Positions 36,879-44,568 of a stretch of DNA of 64,000 nucleotides are shown here, piece after piece. Positions within the stretch are counted from its first letter, which is position 1. Each line of letters begins with the position of its first letter. The stretch is taken from assembly GCF_015209965.1 (NCBI RefSeq), contig NZ_MU158690.1, positions 946,605 through 1,010,604 on the forward strand. Direction: 5' to 3'. This stretch comes from Sphingobacterium pedocola. Its GTDB lineage: Bacteria; Bacteroidota; Bacteroidia; Sphingobacteriales; Sphingobacteriaceae. The notes under the pieces were generated by a model that was not told where the DNA came from, did no database searches, and saw only the letters and a program-made list of their open reading frames with translations. Position numbers and translations under genes: made by a program.

Positions 36879-38867
36879 TTGATTGCAAAAGAAACGATAG
36901 ATAAGGTACTGGATACGGCCCGCATAGAAGAAGTCGTCGGTGATTTTGTGGAGTTAAAGAAACGGGGTACTTCGCTCATCGGTAACTGTCCATTCCATAA
37001 TGAGAAAACGCCTTCTTTCCACGTCTCGGTAGCTAAAGGTATCTACAAATGCTTTGGTTGTGGTGTGGGAGGAGACTCTTTAAAGTTTGTGATGGAATTG
37101 GAGAAGTATTCTTATCCAGAAGCAATACGCTATCTAGCGAATAAGTATCACATTGAGATCGCGGAGATAGAGCGGTCTCCTGCCCAACTGGCGGCTCAGG
37201 ACAAACGTGAAAGTCTGTACGTGTTGAGTCAATGGGCGGGGAAATTTTTCAAGGAACAACTTTGGAATACGGATATCGGAAATTCGATCGGATTGTCTTA
37301 TTTCAAAGAACGGGGGTACCGCGAAGATATCATCAAGAAATTTGATTTGGGATATTCTCCGGATGTGTGGACGGCATTAGTAGAAGAAGCCAAGAAAAGT
37401 GGTTTTCAAGAGGGATATCTTACCGAAATCGGGCTTGCTATCGAGCGTGATGACAAGAGTCTGTACGACCGTTTTAGGGGGCGGGTGATATTTCCCATTC
37501 ATAACCTTACTGGCCGGATTATCGGATTTGGTGGGCGGACACTTAAGACCGAAAAGTCTGTTCCGAAATATGTCAATTCACCTGAGAGTGACATCTACCG
37601 CAAATCGGATGTATTGTATGGGCTTAGTTTTGCGAAAAAAGCAATTTTAGATCATGATACCTGCTATCTGGTAGAGGGTTATGCTGATGTGATTTCGATG
37701 CACCAAGCAGGTGTAGAAAATGTAGTTTCGTCTTCGGGAACTTCTTTGACCACAGGTCAGATCAAGTTGATTTCGCGGTTTACAAAAAATGTCATTATTC
37801 TATATGACGGCGACGCTGCGGGTATAAAAGCTTCATTGCGGGGTACAGATATGCTACTGGAAGAGGGACTGAATGTTAAAGTACTCCTCTTTCCAGATGG
37901 AAATGATCCGGATTCGTATGTGCAGACCTTTGGTTCTGCGGCGTTTAAGGAGTATGTCGCAACCAATCAGCAGGACTTTATTTTTTATAAAACAAATATT
38001 CTTTTAAAGGATGCCAATAACGATCCAATAAAGCGTGCCGAGGTTATCCACGAAGTGGTAGAGAGTATTGCGTTGATTCCAGACGAAATTAAAGTCTCTG
38101 TTTTTATCCGTCAGTGTAGTAGTTTATTGGATATTGAGGAGCGTGTTTTATTAAGTGAATTAAATAAGATTCGCGTTAATAAAGCGAAAGCACTGGAAAA
38201 GAAACGTGAATCTGCTTCCCAGTCTTCGGCAGCTAGCCCTTATCCCGGAGATATGCCCCCGCCTGATTTCTTTTTGACTGAGACAGAGCGAGCGAACGCG
38301 GGGTTGTCAGAAACGGACACTCAGGCGAAGATTACCCCTGAGATATTGCAAGAACGGGAGGTGGTGCGTATATTGTTAAACTACGGCAGAGAGATGGCGG
38401 CATGGGAAGGCGACGGGGAGGTGCCGATAGCCCCTTATCTGCTGGGAAATATTGATGATGTGTCTTTTGATGACAAACCCAGTGCTATTATTGTGGAAGA
38501 ATTTAAGAAGCAAGCGGAGAATTTTGAAATTCCCGAGGCGAAGTTTTTCTTCTCGCACACGGATAAAGAGGTGTCGGATTTAGCGATCGGTTGTATCGCC
38601 AGTCAATATGAGATTAGTCCGAACTGGAACAACGATAAAAATAAAATACATGTTCCCGAAGAGATTGAAAACCTAAAGCAACTGGTAACCGAGACGATAT
38701 ATCGGATTAAAAAACGTAAATTCGAAAAGGAAATGTATAAGATACGCGAAGAATTAAAGAAAGAACAGTCCGAAGATGATTTGCAGATTCTACTACATAA
38801 GTATTCCAAGTTAAAAGAAGCCGAGAAAATGTTAGGGCAGCTGCTTGGGAATACGATCGTGAAATAA
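36879..38867 (+). CDS. dnaG: DNA primase
   Basis: A 662-residue replication primase synthesising RNA primers with the DnaB helicase. The CHC2 zinc ribbon has Cys37, His40, Cys58 and Cys61 (CPFH...CFGC). The catalytic core follows, with the TOPRIM motifs LVEGYADV and ILYDGDAAGIKA. The C-terminal DnaB-interaction region (about 440-662) is variable. The start is TTG, supported by a strong Shine-Dalgarno sequence and by the conserved N-terminus beginning IAKETIDKVLDTARIEEVV. YraN is encoded 24 bp downstream. Confidence 0.96.
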   Translation: MIAKETIDKVLDTARIEEVVGDFVELKKRGTSLIGNCPFHNEKTPSFHVSVAKGIYKCFGCGVGGDSLKFVMELEKYSYPEAIRYLANKYHIEIAEIERSPAQLAAQDKRESLYVLSQWAGKFFKEQLWNTDIGNSIGLSYFKERGYREDIIKKFDLGYSPDVWTALVEEAKKSGFQEGYLTEIGLAIERDDKSLYDRFRGRVIFPIHNLTGRIIGFGGRTLKTEKSVPKYVNSPESDIYRKSDVLYGLSFAKKAILDHDTCYLVEGYADVISMHQAGVENVVSSSGTSLTTGQIKLISRFTKNVIILYDGDAAGIKASLRGTDMLLEEGLNVKVLLFPDGNDPDSYVQTFGSAAFKEYVATNQQDFIFYKTNILLKDANNDPIKRAEVIHEVVESIALIPDEIKVSVFIRQCSSLLDIEERVLLSELNKIRVNKAKALEKKRESASQSSAASPYPGDMPPPDFFLTETERANAGLSETDTQAKITPEILQEREVVRILLNYGREMAAWEGDGEVPIAPYLLGNIDDVSFDDKPSAIIVEEFKKQAENFEIPEAKFFFSHTDKEVSDLAIGCIASQYEISPNWNNDKNKIHVPEEIENLKQLVTETIYRIKKRKFEKEMYKIREELKKEQSEDDLQILLHKYSKLKEAEKMLGQLLGNTIVK

Positions 38868-38891
38868 GTGCTATAGATCGTTAAATTTGTT

Positions 38892-39245
38892 ATGGCTAAA
38901 CATTTAGATGCTGGAATTTGGGGGGAACAGCAGGCCGTTAGGTGTCTGCGGGAACGTGGATACGAGATCGTGTGTGTGAATTGGCGCTATAAGCACCTGG
39001 AAGTGGATGTGATTGCCAAAGACGAAGGTGTTTTAGTGTTTGTAGAGGTGAAGAGCCGTAACGATTGCCGGTTTGGTGAGCCCAAAGAATTCGTTGATTA
39101 TAGAAAACAACGAAATCTTATCCGCTTAGCGGATGCTTATATCAGCTATACCAAATATCAAGGAGAGATTCGATTTGATATCGTATCTGTTTTTTTGAAG
39201 GAACGTAAAATTGAGTTAATTAAAGATGCTTTTTGGAGCAATTAG
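38892..39245 (+). CDS. YraN family (UPF0102) endonuclease-like protein
   Basis: A 117-residue protein of the UPF0102/YraN family with a restriction-endonuclease-like fold. The family motifs are GxWGEQQA near the N-terminus, the Asp-x-n-Glu-x-Lys nuclease signature (EVDVIAKDEGVLVFVEVKSR) and RFDIVSV near the end. The motif resembles Holliday-junction resolvases, but the cellular role is not established. It follows dnaG closely. Confidence 0.9.
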   Translation: MAKHLDAGIWGEQQAVRCLRERGYEIVCVNWRYKHLEVDVIAKDEGVLVFVEVKSRNDCRFGEPKEFVDYRKQRNLIRLADAYISYTKYQGEIRFDIVSVFLKERKIELIKDAFWSN

Positions 39246-39270
39246 ATGGTGAAATTAAGATTTTAGTTAG

Positions 39271-40308
39271 ATGTGTAATAAATCGATTCGGACTGTTGTC
39301 CTTGCGCTTGCATTGGTGGTAGGAGGGTGTAAAACCCAAAAAGGAAAATTAGAATTTGTGATGCCTGAATCTGGCCAAAAGGTACTGTTGGGTGAACAGG
39401 TTAAGTTGAAACTCAACTTTTCAGAAGCTGCTATAGATTCGGTTATCTATTCGGTCGATGGCAACATTTTGGAGCGAAAGAAAGATACTTCGGGTGTGGT
39501 TTTGGATACGCAGCGGGTAGGATTGGGAGATCGTTCCATTACTGCAAAAGTATACGTGGCTGGTAAAGAAGATATCGCGTACAGCAATGTGACCGTCATA
39601 CCTCCATCGGCCAAAAATTACGGTTTTGAAGTGGTAAATGTCTTTCCTCATGATGATAAGGCCTTTACACAGGGCTTGCAATATGAGGGTGGAATATTAT
39701 ACGAAACTACGGGTCGTACCGGAGAGTCTTCTCTGCGTAAGGTCGATCTTCAGACCGGAAAAGTGACAAAGATTGTCCCGATCGGCGATGAATATTTCGG
39801 AGAAGGGATGACTATAGCCGGAGATAAAATTGTGGTATTGACATGGCAAGAAAATGTCGGTTTCTTTTACAATAAAAACACATTTGAGAAAACGGGGTCC
39901 TTTAGTTACGGGAATAGTAAAGAAGGTTGGGGGCTAACGTATGATGGACAGCGATTGATCAAATCGGATGGTTCACATCTACTTTACTTTTTGGATCCTA
40001 CGACTGGGAAAGAAACAGGTTCTATCGGCGTATATGATGAAAATGGGGCAGTTGATAACCTAAATGAATTGGAATATATTGATGGGAAGGTGTATGCAAA
40101 TGTATACCAACAGGAGATTATAGTTGTTATTAATCCAGAAACGGGCGCTGTGGAAAGCAGGATCAACCTCGTGGGAATGAATACCGAAAACAGACAGCCC
40201 GTAGACAACGAATTAAATGGGATAGCATACGATGCCGTAGGGAAGCGACTTTTTGTAACAGGCAAACTGTGGTCGAAGTTGTATGAGATCAAGACGGTAG
40301 AAAGGTAA
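39271..40308 (+). CDS. Glutaminyl-peptide cyclotransferase lipoprotein
   Basis: A 345-residue lipoprotein, lipobox VVGGC with Cys20. An N-terminal Ig-like beta domain (about 30-110) precedes a five-bladed beta-propeller of the plant-type glutamine cyclotransferase family (PF05096): FPHDDKAFTQGLQY, GILYETTGRTGESSLRKVDL, WQENVGFFYNKNTF, LNELEYIDGKVYANVYQ, ELNGIAYD. These enzymes convert N-terminal Gln to pyroglutamate in the periplasm or at the surface. This suits a T9SS organism, in which many exported proteins begin with Gln after signal cleavage. Confidence 0.92.
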   Translation: MCNKSIRTVVLALALVVGGCKTQKGKLEFVMPESGQKVLLGEQVKLKLNFSEAAIDSVIYSVDGNILERKKDTSGVVLDTQRVGLGDRSITAKVYVAGKEDIAYSNVTVIPPSAKNYGFEVVNVFPHDDKAFTQGLQYEGGILYETTGRTGESSLRKVDLQTGKVTKIVPIGDEYFGEGMTIAGDKIVVLTWQENVGFFYNKNTFEKTGSFSYGNSKEGWGLTYDGQRLIKSDGSHLLYFLDPTTGKETGSIGVYDENGAVDNLNELEYIDGKVYANVYQQEIIVVINPETGAVESRINLVGMNTENRQPVDNELNGIAYDAVGKRLFVTGKLWSKLYEIKTVER

Positions 40309-40310
40309 TT

Positions 40311-40416
40311 TAGGAGTTAGGTACTAGAAATTAGGAGTTAGAAATTAGGTGTTAGAAATTAGGTGTTAGGAGTTAGAAAAGAAATCGAACTCCTAAAGCC
40401 TGCTGTCTAACTCCTA
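40311..40416. repeat. 14-bp tandem repeat and inverted repeat at convergent gene ends
   Basis: GAAATTAGG[A/T]GTTA occurs three times head to tail (40327-40340, 40341-40354, 40355-40368) after a degenerate copy. TAGGAGTTAGA (40367-40377) pairs with TCTAACTCCTA (40406-40416). It fills the gap between the glutaminyl cyclase and deformylase genes and could form a terminator for both. Confidence 0.8.
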
Positions 40417-40417
40417 G

Positions 40418-41407
40418 TTATGGTAAAATGCTTTCTGCTTCTATAGAGAAATTGATCTTATCCTGTAACGGAATACGTTCTTTTTTTGCTTGTTCTTCCA
40501 ATCTATCAGGGTATAGGATACCGTAGAGATGGTCTACTTCGTGTTGAAAAATCACGGACGTAAATCCCTCGACATTTTCTTCTATTATATTCCCTTTTTT
40601 ATCCAGATACTGCAATCGTATGGCGTAACTACGCTGGACGTTCTCTTTTCTGTCGGGGATAGATAAACAGCCCTCTGCTCCCTCGCGTGTCAATTTGGAG
40701 CGCCAGATAATCTTGGGATTGATATAGAATTCAAACGGCTTGTCGTCTTTGTCAAAGCGCTGTACCCATATCACATTTTTATTGATCCCGACTTGGGGTG
40801 CTGCAATCCCGACGCCCGGATGAGTCGAATCTTGTACGGTCAGTAACATCCTGCGGGCCAGCGTTTCCAAAAGCGGAGCGTCGTATTTTATATCCGTAGA
40901 TGACGCTTGTAATACGGCGAGTTCGTTTTCGTTTGTAATCTGGTATACACGAAATTTTGTTGTGGTATCATCCGATAAGATGAGCGCAGATTCTGTTTCG
41001 TTAAAATTTTTTGCATTAGCTTTATTCACGGGTCTTTCGTTTTTAGGGCCAATATATTTTTTTTCTCCAGCGAAGATAGCGATTGCCAGCGTATTTTCGG
41101 CAGACGGTTGCGGGCAGCGGTACCCCGAACTGTACGCACAGTATGGATTATACGCTCGGTTAAAATCAATCGTTATGCTGCCGTTCTTTATGTTCGATGC
41201 ATCGAGCTCAAGGTATCTCCCGCCTTCATACGTCTGGTCGCCATTGGTGTCGTCCAAAAATGGTAGAAATAGGTAGTTTTTGTATGTGGGGTTCTTAAAT
41301 AAGTCGACACTCTGGTAAATAGTAAGGGTATGGGCTTGGTTGTCAATGGTGAAGTGTAACAGCGAATGCCTTTTGTAAAGGTTGCTCGTGCCATCATAAG
41401 TAGGCAT
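40418..41407 (-). CDS. Peptide deformylase domain with truncated DUF1684 domain
   Basis: The visible 329-residue ORF starts at ATG 41405-41407. Residues 1-120 are the C-terminal two-thirds of a DUF1684 domain (MPTYDGTS, GGRYLELD, DFNRAYNPYC, YRCPQPSAENTLAIAI). Residues 170-315 are a complete peptide deformylase with all three metal motifs: GVGIAAPQVG, EGCLS (Cys247) and HEVDH (His289, Glu290, His293). Upstream, in the same frame, lie six sense codons, a TAA at 41426-41428 and then an N-terminal fragment with a signal peptide and the rest of DUF1684. The gene is therefore one 405-codon fusion interrupted by a nonsense codon. Adjacency to ruvX is a usual place for def. As it stands, restart at 41407 would give a cytoplasmic deformylase; the intact form would be exported. 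Confidence 0.85.
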   Translation of the reverse strand: MPTYDGTSNLYKRHSLLHFTIDNQAHTLTIYQSVDLFKNPTYKNYLFLPFLDDTNGDQTYEGGRYLELDASNIKNGSITIDFNRAYNPYCAYSSGYRCPQPSAENTLAIAIFAGEKKYIGPKNERPVNKANAKNFNETESALILSDDTTTKFRVYQITNENELAVLQASSTDIKYDAPLLETLARRMLLTVQDSTHPGVGIAAPQVGINKNVIWVQRFDKDDKPFEFYINPKIIWRSKLTREGAEGCLSIPDRKENVQRSYAIRLQYLDKKGNIIEENVEGFTSVIFQHEVDHLYGILYPDRLEEQAKKERIPLQDKINFSIEAESILP

Positions 41408-41425
41408 GCGAAAAGTGGGCTCAGC

Positions 41426-41635
41426 TTATAATAGTTCCAACTGAGCAACGACAACATATTTAGTATTCGCGGGATAGTAATCTAAATATTGGATGTTCTC
41501 TTTGCGAAGCGGGCCAAAATCATCTTTGAGAAACGCTTTTTTTTGCTGATTGCGGTAGTCCGCTAATGTGTTATATGTTTGCCCGAATCCCAAAATAGGA
41601 ATTAAGCAGCAGATAAAAGTGTAAGCTATTTTCAT
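41426..41635 (-). pseudogene. N-terminal fragment of the DUF1684-deformylase gene, cut by in-frame TAA
   Basis: A 69-codon fragment: signal peptide (FICCLIPILGFGQ) and the first part of DUF1684 (YNTLADYRNQQKKAF...YYPANTKYVVVAQLELL). After the TAA the same frame continues through AEPTFR into MPTYDGT, matching the usual continuation of the family. A promoter box (CAAATTTA, 41655-41662, TAAATTTG on the minus strand) lies just upstream, so the fragment is in the normal expression position. Confidence 0.8.
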
Positions 41636-41654
41636 TAACCGGTAGATTATATAC

Positions 41655-41662
41655 CAAATTTA
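41655..41662 (-). promoter_or_regulatory. -7 box for the DUF1684-deformylase gene
   Basis: TAAATTTG on the minus strand matches TAnnTTTG exactly and predicts a start about 15 nt before the ATG at 41635. No TTG at the ideal upstream distance was found. Confidence 0.45.
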
Positions 41663-41689
41663 TAGATTTTTATCTTCATTTGGTAATTG

Positions 41690-41697
41690 TACTTTTG
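41690..41697 (+). promoter_or_regulatory. -7 box upstream of ruvX
   Basis: TACTTTTG matches TAnnTTTG. It would give a leader of about 140 nt before ruvX. The upstream -33 element is not clear. Confidence 0.35.
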
Positions 41698-41844
41698 TAA
41701 AAAAAAAGCATGGCTGGCGGTCGTACCAATAAGTGTGTAAAGATCCTTAACGTAACAACGACATTGGCAGCGAACCGTGGAAACGTATGTGTACATCGCA
41801 AAATGCATACGATGTCAATAAATTAACATTTTCAAGATATAAGA

Positions 41845-42258
41845 ATGCGTATAATGGCTTTTGATTACGGTACGAAACGTATCGGGATAGCAGTAACCGA
41901 CCCATTGCAGATTATTGCTACGGCGTTGACCACCGTGCATCCCGAAGAAATTTGGTCGTTTATCGACAACTACCTTCAGGGAGAAACGGTGGCGACCTTT
42001 GTGGTAGGTAAGCCTTTGCAGATGGACGGTTCTGATTCGGAATCTGCACAGCATGTATTGGGTTTTGTGCGGAAATTAAAAAAGACTTATCCGCAGATTC
42101 CGGTAGCCGAAATAGATGAACGGTTTACCTCAAAGATGGCCTCTGCTGCCATCGCACAGAGTGGCAAGAAAAAAAGTAAAAGACAAGAAAAGGGATTGGT
42201 GGATACTGTTTCGGCAACGATAATCCTGCAATCCTATATGCAAAAAAAAGAACTTTAG
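41845..42258 (+). CDS. ruvX: RuvX/YqgF-type Holliday junction resolvase / pre-16S rRNA nuclease
   Basis: A 137-residue RNase H-like nuclease. The first motif is MAFDYGTKRIGIAV with catalytic Asp7, then VVGKPLQMDGSDS, AEIDERFTS and a C-terminal VDTVSATIILQSY. The family (YqgF) is implicated in 16S rRNA 5'-end maturation and was earlier proposed as a Holliday junction resolvase. It is followed after 2 bp by ybeY, also an rRNA-processing gene, which favours the rRNA role. Confidence 0.93.
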   Translation: MRIMAFDYGTKRIGIAVTDPLQIIATALTTVHPEEIWSFIDNYLQGETVATFVVGKPLQMDGSDSESAQHVLGFVRKLKKTYPQIPVAEIDERFTSKMASAAIAQSGKKKSKRQEKGLVDTVSATIILQSYMQKKEL

Positions 42259-42260
42259 AT

Positions 42261-42695
42261 ATGGCACTTAAAGATATTTCATTTTTCTCCGAGGATATTG
42301 ATTTTACGATCAAGGAGAAGCAAAAAGTACGCGAATGGATCGGAACAACAACCAAAAATGAGGGGTTCAAACGAATTTCAGAATTGAATTTTATTTTCTG
42401 CTCCGACGAATATCTCCTGGATATCAATAAGCAGTATCTTAATCATGATACCTATACCGATATTGTAACTTTCGATTCTTCAGAAGATGAAGACGTCATT
42501 GCGGGCGATATATTTATTTCTGTCGATCGTATACGCGAGAATGCCGGGAAATTCGAAGTAACAGATCGGGATGAATTGCACCGCGTTATTATTCACGGTG
42601 TGTTGCATCTTTGCGGTTATCACGACAAGAAAAAGGAAGATCGGGAACGCATGACGGAAAAGGAAAACGAATATCTTACGAAAAGAGGATTTTAA
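42261..42695 (+). CDS. ybeY: Endoribonuclease YbeY (rRNA maturation factor)
   Basis: A 144-residue metalloprotein of the UPF0054 family acting in 16S rRNA 3'-end maturation and ribosome quality control. The motif is HRVIIHGVLHLCGYHDKK. The first two His ligands are present, but at the third ligand position (usually His in GYDH) the order is His-Asp (GYHD), so coordination may differ. It lies 2 bp after ruvX, probably translationally coupled. Confidence 0.93.
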   Translation: MALKDISFFSEDIDFTIKEKQKVREWIGTTTKNEGFKRISELNFIFCSDEYLLDINKQYLNHDTYTDIVTFDSSEDEDVIAGDIFISVDRIRENAGKFEVTDRDELHRVIIHGVLHLCGYHDKKKEDRERMTEKENEYLTKRGF

Positions 42696-42791
42696 GAGTA
42701 TCAAAACATTGTTACAGGCGGCGTAGTTTGATTTCGGAGGGGATTCTTTATTTTAGAAATCGTTCTAACATTAATAATTTTACGCGAACCT

Positions 42792-43463
42792 ATGAAGATT
42801 ACTTTTACTATTTTTTTATCGTTTTTTATTTCGGCGTTATCTGCACAGCAACAGGCACAGGGATGGTTAATTTACTTTGGCAATACGGCTATTAAATCAA
42901 CGAAGTTTTCCATTCATCATGAACTGCAGCTGCGGGATTATCGACTGGGAGGTGATCACAACCAAACATTACTACGTGTAGGATTAGAGTATGCTGTCAA
43001 ACCCTTCTTAAGTGTGACTGGAGGCTACGGTTTTATCTATACCGAAGCAGAGGATACACCCAATAATCCATTTGCTGAACACCGAATTTATCAGGAGGCT
43101 ACATTTAAACATATTATTGACAGATTTTCTATTCGCCACCGCTTCCGTTTGGAAGAGCGCTTCATCGAAGATAGGAATTTTAGAGGACGTGGGCGGTATA
43201 GCTTATTTGTGGATGTGCCCCTTTCGAAAAGAGACTTAGGAAAAGGAGCTATTTACGCTGCTGTCTACGACGAAGTCTTTTTAAATATTTCGGACGATGA
43301 TAAGCTAGATGCGTTTGATCGCAATAGATTGTATGGGGGAATTGGATATAAAATAACAGATAATCTGGGTGTACAAGTGGGGTACATGCGGCAAAATGTC
43401 GAAAAGCAACAAGCGACGAATCACGTGTTGCTTTCCCTACACCATCGTTTGAAATGGCAATAA
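42792..43463 (+). CDS. DUF2490 family outer-membrane protein
   Basis: A 223-residue protein with a signal peptide (FISALSAQ, about residue 18) and an antiparallel beta-strand pattern throughout (FSIHHELQLRDYR, LLRVGLEYAV, GYGFIYTEAE, RFSIRHRFRLEERF, VQVGYMRQNV), as in the DUF2490 family of predicted outer-membrane barrels. It is followed by the fold-back element. Function is unknown. Confidence 0.85.
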   Translation: MKITFTIFLSFFISALSAQQQAQGWLIYFGNTAIKSTKFSIHHELQLRDYRLGGDHNQTLLRVGLEYAVKPFLSVTGGYGFIYTEAEDTPNNPFAEHRIYQEATFKHIIDRFSIRHRFRLEERFIEDRNFRGRGRYSLFVDVPLSKRDLGKGAIYAAVYDEVFLNISDDDKLDAFDRNRLYGGIGYKITDNLGVQVGYMRQNVEKQQATNHVLLSLHHRLKWQ

Positions 43464-43526
43464 AGAGGGGCGTTTTCGAGGAGTTATGGATTTTAAGGAA
43501 GGTTTAAATTTAGTCAATTTCTCTTG

Positions 43527-43900
43527 CCACTCGAGCCCGTGGCGGGGCTCTTCTTTTTACCTCAAAAAGAAGCAAAAACTCGTCGCTGTACCCATTTGCC
43601 ACATTGGCTAGTGTCTCCTTCTACAATTGGCAAATGGCTAAGGCGACATTTGTTGGGTATGTAAGGATAGTGCGTTTATTCTTAAATATTACTTATACTT
43701 CAGCTGAATTTAAAAGGACTACCTAGGTCGATGTAGCGTTAAGAAAGCTTTTGGATTTGCGTTAAGAACAGATCTACGAAGTGCAACGGCTCAGAGCTGT
43801 TTAGTAAATCCAAAAGCTTTTAGCGTAACATTGACCCAGTCTAGACTCTTTGCTTCTTTCTCGTCAAAGGAGAAAGAAGAAGCCCTGCCACGGCCAGTGG
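43527..43900. repeat. MITE-like 374-bp fold-back element
   Basis: The left end (43527-43575) and the reverse complement of the right end (about 43845-43900) share CCACT, CCGTGGC-GGGCT, TTCTT and AGAAGCAAA blocks, forming terminal inverted repeats of about 50 bp. Nearer the centre, AAAGCTTTTGGATTT (43744-43758) is perfectly complementary to AAATCCAAAAGCTTT (43806-43820), inside longer arms at 43726-43758 and 43806-43836. There is no coding capacity. It looks like a non-autonomous mobile or palindromic intergenic repeat. Confidence 0.7.
43533..43558 (+). terminator. Terminator after the DUF2490 gene, inside the fold-back element
   Basis: GAGCCC (43533-43538) pairs with GGGCTC (43545-43550) over a 6-nt loop, followed by TTCTTTTT. 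It is a good rho-independent terminator that is also part of the left arm of the repeat. Confidence 0.7.
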
Positions 43901-43991
43901 CGGAAAGCCAGTGAAGGGGACATTTCAAATTGATTAAAAATAGGTTCGTTTTTATTATCCCGTCACTATTACGCCTGATCTGCTAACAAAC

Positions 43992-44022
43992 AACAAAGGA
44001 CTACAAAATGTAGCCCTTTGTT
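43992..44022 (-). terminator. Terminator of ndk
   Basis: AACAAAGG-A-CTAC pairs with GTAG-C-CCTTTGTT around AAAAT, a 12-bp stem with one mismatch, 20 bp beyond the ndk stop on the minus strand. Confidence 0.75.
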
Positions 44023-44041
44023 ATGTGTGCCGAATTTCGAA

Positions 44042-44461
44042 TTAAAATCTTTCGAATTGCGAAAAGAAAAAATTACCCTCAATTTGGGCATTCTCGTCAG
44101 AATCTGAACCGTGAACAGCATTCGCCTCGATTGATTGTGCATATTTGTTACGAATGGTGCCTTCAGCAGCATCAGCAGGATTGGTCGCTCCGATCAATGT
44201 GCGGAAATCTTCCACAGCATTGTCTTTTTCCAAAATAGCAGCTACAATGGGGCCAGAAGTCATGAAATTAACGAGCTCACCATAGAAGGGTCTTTCTTTG
44301 TGTACTGCGTAGAAATTTCCTGCTGTTTCGGAGCTTAATTGGATATATTTCAGTGCTATAATTTTGAAACCTCCAGCGATAATATCGTTTAAAATCGCGC
44401 CGATGTGTCCATTTGCGACTGCATCTGGTTTTATCATCGTAAATGTTCTATTTGTTGCCAT
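44042..44461 (-). CDS. ndk: Nucleoside-diphosphate kinase
   Basis: A 139-residue enzyme that transfers phosphate from ATP to NDPs through a phospho-His. Start ATG 44459-44461 ([14 protein letters not shown]) is chosen: the longer frame to 44479 needs a TTG overlapping the -7 box. The active-site segment is [15 protein letters not shown] with the catalytic His; the nucleotide-binding Lys is in MIKPDA. It is monocistronic, with a promoter box 16-23 bp upstream and a hairpin terminator downstream. Confidence 0.96.
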   Translation of the reverse strand: MATNRTFTMIKPDAVANGHIGAILNDIIAGGFKIIALKYIQLSSETAGNFYAVHKERPFYGELVNFMTSGPIVAAILEKDNAVEDFRTLIGATNPADAAEGTIRNKYAQSIEANAVHGSDSDENAQIEGNFFFSQFERF

Positions 44462-44476
44462 ACCGTTAAATTTTTG

Positions 44477-44484
44477 CAAAGGTA
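44477..44484 (-). promoter_or_regulatory. -7 box for ndk
   Basis: CAAAGGTA on the plus strand reads TACCTTTG on the minus strand, an exact TAnnTTTG match. It predicts a leader of about 10 nt and argues for the ATG at 44461. Confidence 0.55.
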
Positions 44485-44555
44485 TGAAAAGTAAAAAATA
44501 AAAGATTAAAAATCAAAAGTTAATTTCATTTCGTATGAAATACCTATCTAATTGC

Positions 44556-44563
44556 TAACTTTG
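44556..44563 (+). promoter_or_regulatory. -7 box for ispH, predicted near-leaderless
   Basis: TAACTTTG matches TAnnTTTG and ends 5 bp before the ATG at 44569, so transcription would begin at or very near the start codon. A TTG at the ideal upstream distance is absent. Confidence 0.5.
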
Positions 44564-44568
44564 TAGAT

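Larger units (their letters stand above)
43464..44041. other. 578-bp intergenic region occupied by a fold-back element
   Basis: No ORF of note. Most of the gap is the 374-bp imperfect palindrome at 43527-43900; the remainder holds the ndk terminator at 43992-44022. Confidence 0.8.

Noticed and set aside
40327..40368. Possible CRISPR-like array
   Set aside because: The units are 14 bp and contiguous with no spacers, and no cas genes are in the window.
44462..44479. Longer N-terminus of ndk (TTG start at 44479)
   Set aside because: The extra codons overlap the -7 promoter box and are not part of the conserved NDK N-terminus.
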